Positions 1 through 10,792 are shown, numbered from the stretch's first letter. The stretch: DNA of 64,000 nt from Castellaniella sp. MT123 (GCF_039614765.1 NZ_CP154879.1:372001-436000), one strand, 5' to 3'. Made by a program: numbers and translations. The notes: generated from the letters alone by a model not told the origin.

Positions 1-1046
1 TGGCCTTTGCCACGCTGGTCGCCAACGGCTACGCGATCCGCATCACCGGCCAGGATTCGGGGCGCGGCACGTTCACGCACCGCCACGCCGTGTTGCATGA
101 CCAGAAACGTGAACGCTGGGATGCCGGCACCTACATCCCGCTGCAGAATGTGGCCGACAATCAGGCACCGTTCACGGTGATCGACTCGGTACTGTCCGAG
201 GCCGCCGTGCTGGGCTTCGAATATGGCTACGCGACGGCGGAACCCAACATCCTGACCATCTGGGAAGCCCAGTTCGGCGACTTCGCCAACGGCGCCCAGG
301 TCGTGATCGACCAGTTCATCGCCGCCGGCGAGGCCAAATGGGGTCGTGCCTGCGGTCTGACGCTGATGCTTCCGCATGGTTACGAAGGCCAGGGTCCGGA
401 ACACTCGTCCGCTCGCATCGAACGTTTCCTGCAACTGTGCGCCGACAACAACATGCAGGTCGTGCAACCCACCAGCGGCGCGCAGATCTTCCACCTGCTG
501 CGCCGCCAGATGATCCGCCAGTTCCGCAAGCCGCTGGTGATCTTCACGCCGAAGTCCCTGCTGCGCAACAAGAACGCGGCATCCCCCCTGGAAGACCTGG
601 CCAACGGCAGCTTCCAGCCGGTGATCGGCGAGGTCCTCGCCGACATCGTGCCGACCGACATCAAGCGCGTGCTGGTGTGCTCCGGCAAGGTCTACTACGA
701 TCTGGTGCATGCCCGTGACGAGCAGGGCCGCAAGGACGTGGCCATCATCCGCATCGAACAGCTGTACCCGTTCGCCCATAAGTCCTTCCAGACCGAACTG
801 CAGAAATATCCCAACGCCACGGAACTGGTCTGGGTGCAGGACGAACCGCAGAACCAGGGCCCATGGTTCTATGTGCAGCACCATCTCTACGAGAACATGA
901 ACGACGGTCAGAAGCTTGGCTACGCCGGTCGTGCGGCCTCGGCATCGCCCGCGGTGGGTTACATGGCCAAGCACCAGGAGCAGCAGCGCGCCCTGATCGA
1001 ACAGGCGTTTGCGCCGAAACTGAAAAGCTTCTCGCTGATCAAGTAA
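1..1046 (+). CDS. sucA: 2-oxoglutarate dehydrogenase E1 component, C-terminal part
   Basis: This is the last 347 codons (reading from base 3) of the thiamine-diphosphate E1 subunit, which decarboxylates 2-oxoglutarate in the TCA cycle and passes the succinyl group to the E2 lipoyl arm. The 5' part lies outside the window; the full protein is usually about 950 residues. The visible part begins in the pyrimidine-binding transketolase-like domain, with the E1 hallmarks [20 protein letters not shown] and GYATAEPN, and runs through the C-terminal domain. It is followed after 40 bases by odhB and then lpdA, the standard order for the complex. Identification is firm; only the left edge is missing. 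Confidence 0.97.
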   Translation, partial: AFATLVANGYAIRITGQDSGRGTFTHRHAVLHDQKRERWDAGTYIPLQNVADNQAPFTVIDSVLSEAAVLGFEYGYATAEPNILTIWEAQFGDFANGAQVVIDQFIAAGEAKWGRACGLTLMLPHGYEGQGPEHSSARIERFLQLCADNNMQVVQPTSGAQIFHLLRRQMIRQFRKPLVIFTPKSLLRNKNAASPLEDLANGSFQPVIGEVLADIVPTDIKRVLVCSGKVYYDLVHARDEQGRKDVAIIRIEQLYPFAHKSFQTELQKYPNATELVWVQDEPQNQGPWFYVQHHLYENMNDGQKLGYAGRAASASPAVGYMAKHQEQQRALIEQAFAPKLKSFSLIK

Positions 1047-1086
1047 TCCGACAACCTCAAAGACAGACAAACCGGAAAAATACATT

Positions 1087-2292
1087 ATGGCCATTACTGA
1101 AGTCCTCGTTCCGCAGCTTTCCGAATCCATCTCCGAAGCCACCTTGCTGAACTGGAAGAAGCAGCCTGGCGAGGCCGTCCAGGCCGACGAGATCCTGATC
1201 GAGGTCGAGACCGACAAGGTCGTCCTTGAAGTCCCCGCGCCCGCCTCGGGCGTGCTGGCTGAAATCGTGAAGGGCGACGGCAGCACTGTGGTCGCCGGCG
1301 AGGTTCTGGCGCGCATCGACACGGCAGCCAAGGCCGCCGAAGCCCCCAAGGCTCCGGCTCCAGCTCCCGTTGCGGCCGCCGCCGCGCCGGCCGCCGCGCC
1401 GGTTGCGAAATCCTCGGTGGCTTCCCCCGCCGCCGGCAAGATCCTGTCCGAAAAGGGCATCGATCCGGCCACCCTCGAAGGCACAGGCCGCGGCGGTCGC
1501 GTGACCAAGGCTGATGCCCTGAATGCGGGTGCGGCCACCGCCCCGGCGGCTGTCGCAGCACCGGCCGCGCCGGTTCCGGTCAACCTGGACGGCCGCCCCG
1601 AACAGCGCGTACCCATGAGCCGCCTGCGTGCCCGCGTGGCCGAGCGCCTGCTCCAGTCGCAGTCGGAGAACGCCATCCTGACGACCTTCAACGAGGTCAA
1701 CATGCAGGCCATCATGGACTTGCGCAAGAAATACAAGGACCAGTTCGAAAAAGAACACGGTGTGAAGCTCGGCTTCACGTCCTTCTTCGTCAAGGCGGCC
1801 GTGGCCGCCCTGAAGCGCTACCCGGTCGTCAATGCCTCGGTCGACGGCAAGGACATCATCTATCACGGGTATTTCGACATCGGTGTGGCCGTCGGCAGCC
1901 CCCGCGGCCTGGTCGTCCCCATCTTGCGCAATGCCGATCAGCTGTCGCTGGCCGATATCGAAAAGCAGATCGCCGACTTCGGTCGCCGCGCGCAGGACGG
2001 GAAGCTCACCCTGGATGAACTGACCGGTGGCACCTTCTCGATCTCCAACGGTGGCGTGTTCGGTTCGATGCTCTCGACCCCGATCATCAACCCGCCGCAA
2101 TCGGCCATCCTGGGCATCCATGCCACGAAGGACCGGCCGGTCGCGGAAAATGGCCAGGTCGTCATCCGTCCGATGAACTACCTGGCTCTGTCCTACGACC
2201 ACCGGATCATCGACGGCCGCGAAGCCGTGCTGGCCCTGGTCGCCATGAAGGACGCCCTGGAAGACCCGCAGCGCTTGCTGTTGAGCGTCTGA
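1087..2292 (+). CDS. odhB: Dihydrolipoyllysine succinyltransferase, E2 of 2-oxoglutarate dehydrogenase
   Basis: This 401-residue E2 core enzyme transfers the succinyl group from lipoate to CoA. The N-terminal lipoyl domain carries the lipoylated lysine at K44 in [12 protein letters not shown]. An Ala/Pro-rich linker (about 80-120) is followed by an E3-binding domain (about 120-155, [20 protein letters not shown]). The catalytic domain ends with the HxxxDG motif (H372, D376 in [11 protein letters not shown]). A single lipoyl domain and the length fit the proteobacterial E2. The start ATG lies 40 bases after sucA. It is also called sucB. Confidence 0.97.
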   Translation: MAITEVLVPQLSESISEATLLNWKKQPGEAVQADEILIEVETDKVVLEVPAPASGVLAEIVKGDGSTVVAGEVLARIDTAAKAAEAPKAPAPAPVAAAAAPAAAPVAKSSVASPAAGKILSEKGIDPATLEGTGRGGRVTKADALNAGAATAPAAVAAPAAPVPVNLDGRPEQRVPMSRLRARVAERLLQSQSENAILTTFNEVNMQAIMDLRKKYKDQFEKEHGVKLGFTSFFVKAAVAALKRYPVVNASVDGKDIIYHGYFDIGVAVGSPRGLVVPILRNADQLSLADIEKQIADFGRRAQDGKLTLDELTGGTFSISNGGVFGSMLSTPIINPPQSAILGIHATKDRPVAENGQVVIRPMNYLALSYDHRIIDGREAVLALVAMKDALEDPQRLLLSV

Positions 2293-2307
2293 TCCCGCCG
2301 AAGGCGC

Positions 2308-2401
2308 GCGCACCCGATCGGGTGCGCTCCGCCCGGCGCCGGCCCGGCCGCCCCTCGCGGCGCGACAGGCGCCAGGCCTTCCGATCCGTTCTGAAGGCCT
2401 G
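2308..2401. repeat. Two strong inverted repeats between odhB and lpdA
   Basis: The 182-base gap between odhB and lpdA holds a perfect 20-base palindrome at 2308-2327 (half-site GCGCACCCGA) and a second stem-loop at 2373-2401 with 9-base perfect arms (CAGGCCTTC / GAAGGCCTG) around an 11-base loop. Neither is followed by a T-run, so neither is a standard intrinsic terminator. They could protect or process the mRNA, or tune lpdA relative to sucA-odhB; that role is inference. Confidence 0.6.
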
Positions 2402-2474
2402 TGCGATCGGGATCCTGCCGGGCATTCCCGGGGCGCGCGCACCGCGCGTCCGGAAACCTCTCTGAGAGACAATC

Positions 2475-3902
2475 ATGGCAAAACAATTCGATGTGATCGT
2501 GATCGGCGCGGGCCCCGGTGGCTACATCGCCGCCATCCGCGCCGCCCAGCTGGGCATGGCCGTGGCCTGCGTGGACGCCTGGACCAACCCGGCGGGCAAG
2601 CCTGCGCCGGGCGGCACGTGCACCAACGTCGGCTGCATTCCCTCCAAGGCGCTGCTGCAGTCGTCCGAGCACTACGAACAAGTCAATCATCATTTCGCCG
2701 AGCACGGCATCACCGCCAAGGGCGTGAGCCTGGATCTGGCCAAACTGGTCGGCCGCAAGGACACGGTGGTCAAGCAGAACAATGAAGGCATCCTGTATCT
2801 GTTCAAGAAGAACAAGGTTTCCTTCTTCCACGGCACAGGTTCGCTGGCCGCGAAGACCGACTTCGGCTGGTCGGTGAAGGTCTCCGGTTCGACCGACGAA
2901 GACCTGGAAGGCCGCCACGTCATCGTGGCCACCGGCTCCAATGCGCGTGAACTGCCCGGCGTGCCGTTCGACGAGGAACAGATTCTGTCCAATGACGGGG
3001 CGTTGCGGATCCCGGCCGTGCCCAAGAAGCTCGGCATCATCGGGGCAGGCGTGATCGGTCTGGAAATGGGTAGCGTCTGGCGCCGTCTGGGGGCCGAGGT
3101 CACCATCCTGGAAGCGCTGCCGGACTTCCTGGGCGCGGTGGACCGTGACGTCGCCAAGGAAGCCCAGAAGGCCCTGACCAAGCAGGGGCTGGGCATCCAG
3201 ACGGGCGTGCGCATCACCGAGGTCAAGACCTCGGCCAAGGGCGTGAATGTCCAGTACACGGATGCCTCCGGTGCCGAGCAGAAGCTCGCCGTCAACCAGC
3301 TGATCGTGTCCATCGGTCGGGTGCCCAACACCCAGGGTCTGGGCGCGGACACCGTAGGGCTGAAGCTCGATGAGCGTGGCTTCGTCGTGGTGGACGAGGA
3401 TTGCCGCAGCAATCTGACCAATGTCTGGGCGGTGGGCGATGTGGTGCGCGGCCCGATGCTGGCGCACAAAGCCGAAGAAGAAGGCGTGGCGGTGGCTGAA
3501 CGCATTGCCGGTCAGCACGGTCATGTCCGCTTCGACACCATCCCGTGGGTCATCTACACCTCGCCCGAAGTGGCCTGGGTGGGCAAGACCGAACAGGCGC
3601 TGAAGGCCGAGGGCCGCGACTACAAGGCCGGCTCCTTCCCCTTCATGGCTAATGGCCGTGCGCGGGCGCTGGGCGATACGACCGGTTTCGTGAAGATCCT
3701 GGCCGATGCCAAGACCGACGAGGTGCTGGGTGTGCACATTGTTGGTCCGATGGCCTCCGAACTGATCGCCGAAGCGGTCACGATCATGGAGTTCCGCGGC
3801 GCCGCCGAGGACATCGCGCGCATCTGTCATGCGCATCCGACCTTGTCCGAGGCCGTCAAGGAAGCCGCGCTGGCAGTCGACAAGCGCACACTGAACCTGT
3901 AA
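2475..3902 (+). CDS. lpdA: Dihydrolipoyl dehydrogenase (E3)
   Basis: This 475-residue FAD/NAD-dependent enzyme re-oxidises dihydrolipoamide in 2-oxo-acid dehydrogenase complexes. The N-terminal FAD fold is [14 protein letters not shown], and the redox-active disulfide is C49/C54 in [17 protein letters not shown] second Rossmann motif for NAD is [15 protein letters not shown]. The C-terminal dimerisation domain has the catalytic H454 and E459 in HAHPTLSE. It lies downstream of odhB, separated by an unusually long 182-base leader with stable hairpins. The start ATG follows a GAGAGA ribosome-binding stretch. Confidence 0.97.
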   Translation: MAKQFDVIVIGAGPGGYIAAIRAAQLGMAVACVDAWTNPAGKPAPGGTCTNVGCIPSKALLQSSEHYEQVNHHFAEHGITAKGVSLDLAKLVGRKDTVVKQNNEGILYLFKKNKVSFFHGTGSLAAKTDFGWSVKVSGSTDEDLEGRHVIVATGSNARELPGVPFDEEQILSNDGALRIPAVPKKLGIIGAGVIGLEMGSVWRRLGAEVTILEALPDFLGAVDRDVAKEAQKALTKQGLGIQTGVRITEVKTSAKGVNVQYTDASGAEQKLAVNQLIVSIGRVPNTQGLGADTVGLKLDERGFVVVDEDCRSNLTNVWAVGDVVRGPMLAHKAEEEGVAVAERIAGQHGHVRFDTIPWVIYTSPEVAWVGKTEQALKAEGRDYKAGSFPFMANGRARALGDTTGFVKILADAKTDEVLGVHIVGPMASELIAEAVTIMEFRGAAEDIARICHAHPTLSEAVKEAALAVDKRTLNL

Positions 3903-3911
3903 GCCTATTCG

Positions 3912-5003
3912 ATGGATGTCAGTGCGTATTACGCGCAGGCCCTGCGCGAGCGGGGCTTCGTCGGTGACGAGGCCCAACGCGCAGCGGTCGAGCGCCTGCA
4001 GCAATACTACGATGACTGGATCGAGTTCAAGCGGCAGCGGTCCAATGGCCTGAAGAAGATCTTCCTGCATCCAGCCGTGCCCCGTGGGGTTTACCTTTGG
4101 GGCGGGGTGGGGCGCGGGAAAAGCTTCCTGATGGACGCGTTCTACCTGACAGTGCCGGTCAAGCGCAAGGTCCGCCTGCATTTTCATGAATTCATGCGCG
4201 GGGTGCACCGCGAGATCCGGGCGGTCAGCGGGGAACCCGACCCCCTGGATCACGTCGCGCGCACCATCGCGAAACGGTATCGCCTGATCTGCTTCGACGA
4301 GTTCCATGTGTCGGACGTGGCCGATGCCATGATTCTGTACCGGTTGCTGCTGCGCCTGTTCGAATACGGCACCTCGTTTGTCATGACCTCGAACTACGAA
4401 CCGTCCACTCTGTATCCCGATGGGTTGCACCGCGACCGTATCCTGCCGGCCATTGCCCTGATTCAGGACAAGATGGACGTCCTGAACGTGGACGCCGGGG
4501 TGGACTATCGCCGCCGCACACTGGCGCAGCTGCGGACCTACATCACGCCCATCGTCGCAGGCACATACGAGGAATTGCGGTCCGCCTTCAATCATCTGGC
4601 GGATACCGCCGAGCAGAAACCGGTGCTGAGCATCGAAAATCGCGAGGTTCACGCCATCAAGCTGGCAGGGTCCGTGGTCTGGTTCGACTTCGCCACCTTG
4701 TGCGGCACGCCGCGCTCGCAGAACGATTACCTGGATCTGGCCGATCGTTTCCAGACGATCATCCTGTCCGACGTGCCACGCATGGCCCCACGGCAGGCGT
4801 CCGAGGCTCGGCGTTTCACCTGGCTGGTCGACGTGCTGTACGACCATAAGGTGAAACTGATCCTGTCGGCCCAATGCCCCGCCGATGCGCTTTATACTCA
4901 GGGCCCGCTGTCCAACGAGTTCACCCGCACCGTTTCTCGCCTGATGGAAATGCAGTCGCGCGAATATCTGGCGGAAAGCCGCCGGGCGGCTGTGGTCCTG
5001 TAA
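3912..5003 (+). CDS. zapE: Cell division protein ZapE (AFG1-like ATPase)
   Basis: This 363-residue AFG1-family AAA+ ATPase corresponds to bacterial ZapE, which modulates FtsZ rings in E. coli. The Walker A motif is GGVGRGKS (about 64-71) and Walker B is LICFDEFHV; a family-typical [14 protein letters not shown] segment follows. The gene starts 9 bases after lpdA with no obvious Shine-Dalgarno sequence, so translation may depend on read-through coupling. Linkage to the 2-oxoglutarate dehydrogenase genes is common in Alcaligenaceae and has no known functional meaning. Confidence 0.93.
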   Translation: MDVSAYYAQALRERGFVGDEAQRAAVERLQQYYDDWIEFKRQRSNGLKKIFLHPAVPRGVYLWGGVGRGKSFLMDAFYLTVPVKRKVRLHFHEFMRGVHREIRAVSGEPDPLDHVARTIAKRYRLICFDEFHVSDVADAMILYRLLLRLFEYGTSFVMTSNYEPSTLYPDGLHRDRILPAIALIQDKMDVLNVDAGVDYRRRTLAQLRTYITPIVAGTYEELRSAFNHLADTAEQKPVLSIENREVHAIKLAGSVVWFDFATLCGTPRSQNDYLDLADRFQTIILSDVPRMAPRQASEARRFTWLVDVLYDHKVKLILSAQCPADALYTQGPLSNEFTRTVSRLMEMQSREYLAESRRAAVVL

Positions 5004-5040
5004 TGCCCGATCGGGCGCCCATTTTCCGGATGATCGACGC

Positions 5041-6402
5041 ATGAATACGAAGACCTCAGTGAATACCCCGGGCGTATCCCGGGTCCTGACCGGTATCACG
5101 ACGTCGGGGACACCGCATCTGGGCAATTATGCGGGGGCTATCCGTCCGGCCATCCAGTCCAGCACCGAGCCGGGGGTGGACGCCTTCTTCTTTCTGGCCG
5201 ATTTCCACGCGCTCATCAAGTGCGCCGATCCGGCACGCGTGGCCCAGTCGCGCATGGAGATCGCGGCAACCTGGATCGCCGCAGGGCTGGATACGGATCG
5301 TGTGACGTTCTACCGGCAGTCCGACGTGCCGGAGATCCCGGAACTGTGCTGGATGCTGACCTGTGTGACGGCCAAGGGTCTGATGAACAGGGCACATGCC
5401 TACAAGGCCTCGGTCGACGTCAACCTGGCCAAGGGCGAGGAACCGGACGACGGCATCACCATGGGCTTGTTTTCCTATCCGGTCCTGATGGCCGCCGACA
5501 TCCTGATGTTCAATGCGCACCGGGTGCCGGTGGGACGCGACCAGATCCAGCACCTGGAGATGACGCGGGACATCGCTCAGCGTTTCAATCATCAGTATGG
5601 CGGTGGGCGCGATCTGTTCGTGCTGCCCGAGGTCCAGATCGACGAGGCCGTGGCGACGCTGCCCGGCCTGGACGGCCGCAAGATGTCCAAGAGCTACAAC
5701 AACACGATTCCTCTGTTCGAGGGCGGCGCCAAGGCGCTGAAATCGGCGGTGGCGCAGATCGTGACGGATTCCCGGCTGCCCGGAGAACCCAAGGACGCGG
5801 ACAATTCGCACCTGTTCACCCTGTATCGGGCCTTCGCCACGCACGAACAGGCCATCGAATTCCGGAAATCTCTGGAAGATGGGCTGGGCTGGGGCGACGC
5901 CAAACAGGCTTTGTGCGAGCGGATCGAGGCGCAGATCGGTCCCATGCGCGCGCACTATGCGGACCTGATGGCGCATCCCGAGCGGATCGAGGACATCCTG
6001 CGGGCGGGCGCGGAAAAGGCGCGGCGCACAGCCGTTCCCTTCATGATGCGGTTGCGCGAAGCCGTTGGCCTGCGTCAGCCGGCCTCGACGGCTGGCGGCA
6101 AGGCCGCCGGGACGGGCAAGGGCGCCAAGGCCGGGCAGGCCCGGCTCGTGTCCTTCCGGGACGAGGACGGCCGGTTCCGCCAGCGTCTGTTTGCTGCCGA
6201 CGGCACGGAGCTGCTGCTCTCCGAACCTTTTGGCGATCCCAAAGTGCTCAATGCGCTGGGCCGTTCGTTTGCGGGGCGGGATCTGAGCAGCCTGGTGGCG
6301 GGGACCGATGGTCTGGTCAGCCTGGAATCCGACGGACTGTGCTGGGCGCGTTGTCCGGCCGATCGGGTGAATGCCGTGCGGATGGCACTGGCGCAGGTTT
6401 AG
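5041..6402 (+). CDS. trpS: Tryptophan--tRNA ligase with C-terminal extension
   Basis: This class I aminoacyl-tRNA synthetase charges tRNA-Trp. The HIGH-type motif is TPHLGNYAG near the N-terminus, and the KMSKS loop is at residues 214-218 ([10 protein letters not shown]). At 453 residues it is about 110 longer than the usual 330-340. After the catalytic core there is an Ala/Gly/Lys-rich linker (about 340-365), then a domain containing [17 protein letters not shown] and ending RMALAQV. That extension occurs in betaproteobacterial TrpS; I do not know its function. It sits 37 bases after zapE and ends at a terminator hairpin. Confidence 0.95.
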   Translation: MNTKTSVNTPGVSRVLTGITTSGTPHLGNYAGAIRPAIQSSTEPGVDAFFFLADFHALIKCADPARVAQSRMEIAATWIAAGLDTDRVTFYRQSDVPEIPELCWMLTCVTAKGLMNRAHAYKASVDVNLAKGEEPDDGITMGLFSYPVLMAADILMFNAHRVPVGRDQIQHLEMTRDIAQRFNHQYGGGRDLFVLPEVQIDEAVATLPGLDGRKMSKSYNNTIPLFEGGAKALKSAVAQIVTDSRLPGEPKDADNSHLFTLYRAFATHEQAIEFRKSLEDGLGWGDAKQALCERIEAQIGPMRAHYADLMAHPERIEDILRAGAEKARRTAVPFMMRLREAVGLRQPASTAGGKAAGTGKGAKAGQARLVSFRDEDGRFRQRLFAADGTELLLSEPFGDPKVLNALGRSFAGRDLSSLVAGTDGLVSLESDGLCWARCPADRVNAVRMALAQV

Positions 6403-6408
6403 GCGCGA

Positions 6409-6435
6409 AGGCCGCCCGGCAATCGCGGGCGGCTT
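6409..6435. terminator. Hairpin between convergent trpS and ABC permease gene
   Basis: Arms GCCGCCCG (6411-6418) and CGGGCGGC (6426-6433) pair perfectly across a short loop, flanked by AA and TT. It lies 6 bases after the trpS stop and between convergent genes, so it could serve both. The T-run is short, so strength is uncertain. Confidence 0.6.
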
Positions 6436-6468
6436 GTACCGGGCGATGTGTGGCCGTCAGGCCGGGTG

Positions 6469-7308
6469 TCAGGGATCGATCCGCACGGTCTTGGCCTCGA
6501 CGCGGCCGCGCAGCCATTCCAGCGTCAGCAATAGTGCGGTCGAGAAGATGATCAGGATCGTCGCGACGGCGGCGATGATGGGGCTGATGTTTTCCCGGAT
6601 GCCCGTGAACATCTGACGCGGCAGGGTGACCTGTTCGGGGCCGGCCAGAAACAGTGTGATCACGATTTCGTCGAATGCGGTCGCGAAGGCGAACAGGGCG
6701 CCCGAGATGACGCCAGGCGCGATGATGGGCAGTGTGATGCGAAAGAACGTGCGTGCGGGCCCCGCGCCCAGGCTGTAGCTGGCGCGCAGCAGATTGGGGT
6801 CCAGGCCCTGCAGGGTCGCCGACACGGTCGTCACCACGAAGGGGGCGCCGATGGCCGCCAGCGCCAGGATCAGGCCGGTGTAGCTGTTCACCAATCCGTA
6901 CGGCGCAAAAAACAGATAGATGCCCAGGCCGGTGACCACCAGCGGCACGATCATGGGCGAGATCAGCACCGCCATCAGCAGGCTCTTGCCGCGGAATTGC
7001 GCTCGGTGCAGACCCGCAGCGGCCAGGGTGCCGAGCACCGTGGCCAGCAGGGTCGCGGCGGGCGCCACGATGAAGCTGTTGGTCGTCGCCCTGGCCCAGT
7101 CGTCCGACTGGAACAGCGCTTGATACCAGCGCAGCGAGAACGAGTCCATCGGGTACAGCAGCATCGAGCCCTGATTGAACGACAGCGGGACGATCGCCAG
7201 GACGGGCAGCAGCAGGAACAGCAGGATCAGCGCGCACAGGATACGCAGCGCGTAGTGCCAGATGCGCTCGGTCAGTGACAGATAGGGTGGGAATTCTGGT
7301 TTGAACAT
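6469..7308 (-). CDS. ABC transporter permease, PotC/PotI-like
   Basis: This 279-residue inner-membrane permease belongs to the polyamine/GABA-type ABC importer family. The N-terminal helix RILCALILLFLLLPVLAIVPLSF and several further hydrophobic helices are visible. The EAA-like loop is SYSLGAGPARTFFRITLPIIAPGV. It is the last gene of the order ATPase, binding protein, permease 1, permease 2, starting 19 bases after the preceding permease. Substrate is inferred from the family and from the adjacent gabT; it is probably putrescine, spermidine or GABA. Confidence 0.9.
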   Translation of the reverse strand: MFKPEFPPYLSLTERIWHYALRILCALILLFLLLPVLAIVPLSFNQGSMLLYPMDSFSLRWYQALFQSDDWARATTNSFIVAPAATLLATVLGTLAAAGLHRAQFRGKSLLMAVLISPMIVPLVVTGLGIYLFFAPYGLVNSYTGLILALAAIGAPFVVTTVSATLQGLDPNLLRASYSLGAGPARTFFRITLPIIAPGVISGALFAFATAFDEIVITLFLAGPEQVTLPRQMFTGIRENISPIIAAVATILIIFSTALLLTLEWLRGRVEAKTVRIDP

Positions 7309-7327
7309 GGGCGTCTTCTCGGTCTTC

Positions 7328-8563
7328 TCAGCTCAGGGCCAGTTCTCTGCCGGAGATCCGGCGGTACAGGGCATACAGCAGCAGGGTGCCGGCCAGCAGG
7401 AGCAGTCCCAGCGCGCTGGCCATGCCCCAGTTGATGGTCTGGTTGGTGAAATAGGCGACGTAGTAGCTGACCATCTGGTCGCCGGCGCCGCCCAGCAGGG
7501 CTGGTGTGATGTAGTAGCCGATGGCGATGATGAAGACGAGCAGCGATCCGGCCACGATGCCGGGGTAGGTCTGGGGCACGTAGATGCGCCAGAAAGCGGC
7601 AAAGGGATGGCTGCCCAGAGAGATTGCCGCGCGCTGATAGCTGGCGGGTACGGACTGCATGACGCTGTAGAGCGGCAGCACCATGAAGGGCAGCAGGATG
7701 TGGACCATGGCGATGTAGACGCCCAGCCGGTTGAACAGCAGCGGCAGCGGTTCGGATATCAGCCCCAGGCTGGTGAGCGCCTTGTTGATGAGGCCTTCGC
7801 GCTGCAGCAGCACGACCCAGGCGGCGATGCGCACCAGCACGGAGGTCCAGAACGGGATCAGGATGCAGATCAGGACCAGGTTGGCGCGGCGTTTGGACAG
7901 GCGCGTGATCCAGTACGCCAGGGGGTAGCCCAGCACCAGCGTCACCAGCGTGACCACCAGGCTCATGATGAAAGTGCGCGAGAAGATCGCCTGGAAAGCC
8001 GAGGTGCCCGGCGGGACGGCGGCCACCTGGCCGTTGGCATCCAGCTTCAGGTCCAGCGAGGCCAGCAGGTAGTAGGGGGTCCAGGTTTTGTTGTTGCTGG
8101 CGATGACGGCCCAGTAGGTGGGCTCGGCCCAGCGCTTGTCCAGATCGACCAGCTGCTTGCGGGCGGGGTTGTCGCCGGTTGCCTGGATCGGCATGTGACG
8201 CAGGGTCTTGAAGATCAGCGAGCGGTAGCCGGAGATTTCGTAGTTCAGGCGTCGGGCGAGTTCACCCGCGCCGGGGGAGTTCTTTGCCTGGGCCAGATCC
8301 TGGGCGAGTGCCTGGAATGCCGCATCGGGCGGTTCGGTGCGGCCGTCCCACTGTTGCAGGGCCTGCAGGGTTCGGGGCAACGTCTGTATGACCTCGGGAT
8401 TGTCGATGGCACGGGTCAGCAGCGATGCGATCGGAATGACGAAGATGAGCAGCAGGAACAGCGCCAGGGGCGCGACCAGCAGCAGAGCGCGGCGTGTTTT
8501 GCGCCGCTGCGCGGCCTGCATCGAGCGACGAATGACACCGGGGTCGTCGAGAGTCGTGTCCAT
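7328..8563 (-). CDS. ABC transporter permease, PotB/PotH-like
   Basis: This 411-residue permease has the first transmembrane helix at about 27-50 and then an unusually long periplasmic segment (about 55-210) before the main helix bundle. The EAA-like loop is AAISLGSHPFAAFWRIYVPQTYPG. The long N-terminal periplasmic domain distinguishes it from the roughly 280-residue PotB and is typical of the YdcU/PotH-like branch. The start follows an AGGAA site. It pairs with the shorter permease downstream. Confidence 0.9.
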   Translation of the reverse strand: MDTTLDDPGVIRRSMQAAQRRKTRRALLLVAPLALFLLLIFVIPIASLLTRAIDNPEVIQTLPRTLQALQQWDGRTEPPDAAFQALAQDLAQAKNSPGAGELARRLNYEISGYRSLIFKTLRHMPIQATGDNPARKQLVDLDKRWAEPTYWAVIASNNKTWTPYYLLASLDLKLDANGQVAAVPPGTSAFQAIFSRTFIMSLVVTLVTLVLGYPLAYWITRLSKRRANLVLICILIPFWTSVLVRIAAWVVLLQREGLINKALTSLGLISEPLPLLFNRLGVYIAMVHILLPFMVLPLYSVMQSVPASYQRAAISLGSHPFAAFWRIYVPQTYPGIVAGSLLVFIIAIGYYITPALLGGAGDQMVSYYVAYFTNQTINWGMASALGLLLLAGTLLLYALYRRISGRELALS

Positions 8564-8623
8564 GGCGGGTTCCTGGCGGGGTTCACGTGAGGGGCCTGCC
8601 GGACTGGCCGGCCCCTGTGGAGG

Positions 8624-9670
8624 TCAGCGGGCGGCCCAGGCCGTGAAGCGCTGTTCGAGTTCCTCGCCGTGGTCGGTCCAGAATTCGAGATCGTTGAACA
8701 GGGCGTTGCGGGCGTTGGCCGGCGAATTGGGCACGTTGGCCAGGACGTCAGGTTTGAGCATGCCGATGGCCTGCTTGCTGATGGGGCCGTAGGCGATGTG
8801 CTGGGAGTACGCGGCCTGAGCTTTGGGCGAGCTGGCGTAGCGGATGAATTCGATCGCCTGGTCCTTGTTCGGCGAGCCGGCCGGGATGACCCAGTAGTCG
8901 AAGTCGTAGACGCTCTGGTTCCAGACGACCTTGAGGGGCTGGCCCTCGCGCTGGGCGGCGTCGATGCGGCCGTTGTAAGCGGCGGACATGACGACGTCAC
9001 CCGCCGAGAGCATCTGCGGCGGCTGGGCGCCGGCTTCCCACCATTGGATATACGGCTTGAGTTCGTCGAGCTTCTTGAAGGCACGGTCCACGCCTTCGGG
9101 GGTCGCCAGTACCTTGTAGACATCCTGTGGCGGCACACCGTCGGCCATCAGCGCGAATTCGACGTTGTAGTGCGCGCCCTTGCGCAGGCCCCGCTTGCCG
9201 GGGAATTTCTTCACGTTCCAGAAATCCGCCCAACCGGTCGGCGCGGTCTTGAGCTTGTCGGCGTTGTAAGCCAGGGCTGTGGACCAGACGAAGGTGCCCA
9301 CGCCGCAGTATTTCAGGGCGCCACGCACCAGGTCGCCCTTGTTCAGGATCGAGGCCCAGTCTACTTTTTCATACAGGCCCTCGTCGCAGCCCCGGCCCAG
9401 TTCGCCCGTCTCGACCTCGACCGCGTCCCAGACGACGTTTTTGGATTGCACCATGGCCTTGACCTTGGCCTGTTCGCCGTTGTAGGCCACGGGGATGACC
9501 TTCTTGCCGGATTCTTTTTCGAAGGGCTGGATGAAGGCGGCATTCTGGGCGTTGCCGTTGGCGCCGCCGAAATTGACGACCGTCAGATCCCGCGCCTGTG
9601 TCGGGGCCTGGATCAGCAGGGCCAGCGGCACGGTGAGCGCCAGGGCCTTCAGTGTGGGTTGAAGTTTCAT
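8624..9670 (-). CDS. Periplasmic polyamine-type substrate-binding protein
   Basis: This 348-residue extracellular solute-binding protein of the PotD/PotF/YdcS family has a signal peptide ending about A26 (PTQARDLTVVNFGG). The conserved start DLTVVNFGGANGNAQ and core stretch FVWSTALAYNADKL support the family. An AGGAGA site precedes the ATG. It lies between the ATPase and the two permeases. The ligand cannot be read from sequence; polyamine, GABA or a related amine is likely given the neighbouring transaminase. Confidence 0.9.
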   Translation of the reverse strand: MKLQPTLKALALTVPLALLIQAPTQARDLTVVNFGGANGNAQNAAFIQPFEKESGKKVIPVAYNGEQAKVKAMVQSKNVVWDAVEVETGELGRGCDEGLYEKVDWASILNKGDLVRGALKYCGVGTFVWSTALAYNADKLKTAPTGWADFWNVKKFPGKRGLRKGAHYNVEFALMADGVPPQDVYKVLATPEGVDRAFKKLDELKPYIQWWEAGAQPPQMLSAGDVVMSAAYNGRIDAAQREGQPLKVVWNQSVYDFDYWVIPAGSPNKDQAIEFIRYASSPKAQAAYSQHIAYGPISKQAIGMLKPDVLANVPNSPANARNALFNDLEFWTDHGEELEQRFTAWAAR

Positions 9671-9700
9671 GGGGTGTCTCCTGTGTTTTGGTGGTGGATC

Positions 9701-10792
9701 TCAGGGAAGGAAGATGCGGACGTGCCCGGGGTCGATCCGCAGTGGAATCCGGGTGCCCGGAGCATGTTCCCGGGCATCCGAGGTCAGGGGCATTTTGACA
9801 AAGAAGGTATCGCTGTCGTCCAGGCGGCACCGCAGCCGGATATGGTCGCCGAAATAGACCTCGTCGACGGCGCTGGCCTGGAAGTGGTTGGTATCGTCGC
9901 CATTGGCCGGCAGGATGCGTTCGGGGCGCATGGCGACGATGCAGGGGCTGCCGGCCGTCAGGTTCTGGATGTTGCGTCCGCGCAGTTGCATGCCGCCGGC
10001 GATCTCGACCTGGCACCAGTCGCCGTCGATCCCGCGCACGGTGCCGGGAAACTGGTTGCTGTCGCCCACGAACCCGGCAACGAAGCGGTTGCAGGGGGTT
10101 TCGTACAGGGTGTCGGCGCTGCAGACCTGCTGGATGATGCCCTGGTTGAACACCGCGATGCGGTTGCTCATGGTGAGGGCTTCGCTCTGGTCGTGCGTGA
10201 CGTAGACGAATGTGACCCCGAGCTGGCGGTGCAGCGCCTTGAGTTCGAGCTGCATGTGTTCGCGCAGTTGCTTGTCCAGCGCGCCGAGCGGCTCGTCCAT
10301 GAGCACGATCTTCGGCTTGAAGACCAGGGCGCGCGCCAGGGCGATGCGCTGCTGCTGTCCGCCCGAGAGCTGGGCCGGATAGCGCTTGGCGAAGTCCTGC
10401 ATGCGTACCATGGACAGAGCCTCGTGGATGCGGTCGGCGCGCTCGCCGGCCGGCACCTTGCGCAGTTTCAGGGGGTAGTCCAGATTGCGTTCCACCGTCA
10501 TGTGGGGGAACAGGGCGTAGTTCTGGAACACCATGCCCAGGTTGCGGTGGTGCGGCGGGACGTCGTTGAGGCGCCGACCTTCCAGGAAGATGTCGCCGCG
10601 CGTCGGTGATTCGAAGCCGGCGAGCATCATCAGGCAGGTGGTCTTGCCCGAGCCCGACGGGCCGAGCAGGGACAGGAACTCGCCCGGATAGATGTCGAGG
10701 TTGAGATCCCGGACGACCAATTGGCTGCCGTCATAGGATTTCTGAACGCCCTGGAATCGGACCAGTGGCTCGGGAGTGGGAACTGCGGACAT
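9701..10792 (-). CDS. ABC transporter ATP-binding protein, PotA-like
   Basis: This 363-residue cytoplasmic ATPase has Walker [11 protein letters not shown]-loop in [14 protein letters not shown], signature LSGGQQQR, Walker [14 protein letters not shown] and the switch histidine in [11 protein letters not shown]-terminal TOBE domain (about 290-363) is typical of PotA/CysA-type importers. I chose the ATG at 10792 because a GGAGG site sits 9 bases upstream; a TTG three codons earlier overlaps that site. It is the first gene of the importer operon, about 60 bases downstream of gabT on the same strand. Confidence 0.92.
   Translation of the reverse strand: MSAVPTPEPLVRFQGVQKSYDGSQLVVRDLNLDIYPGEFLSLLGPSGSGKTTCLMMLAGFESPTRGDIFLEGRRLNDVPPHHRNLGMVFQNYALFPHMTVERNLDYPLKLRKVPAGERADRIHEALSMVRMQDFAKRYPAQLSGGQQQRIALARALVFKPKIVLMDEPLGALDKQLREHMQLELKALHRQLGVTFVYVTHDQSEALTMSNRIAVFNQGIIQQVCSADTLYETPCNRFVAGFVGDSNQFPGTVRGIDGDWCQVEIAGGMQLRGRNIQNLTAGSPCIVAMRPERILPANGDDTNHFQASAVDEVYFGDHIRLRCRLDDSDTFFVKMPLTSDAREHAPGTRIPLRIDPGHVRIFLP

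Noticed and set aside
2308-2327. The odhB-downstream palindrome as an intrinsic terminator
   Set aside because: There is no T-run, and lpdA follows in the same direction as part of the same complex.
2193-5126. A 977-codon open frame antisense to the lpdA-zapE region
   Set aside because: High-GC antisense frames stay open by codon bias. Its composition (His/Gln/Arg/Gly-rich) is not protein-like, and the plus strand holds clear enzymes with active-site motifs.
5220-6551. A 443-codon frame overlapping trpS in another register
   Set aside because: It is Arg/Gly/Ala-rich with no domain and lies fully over trpS and the following intergenic region; a shadow frame.
7301-8590. A 429-codon plus-strand frame over the permease gene
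   Set aside because: Gln/His/Gly-rich shadow of the minus-strand permease, which has clear transmembrane helices.
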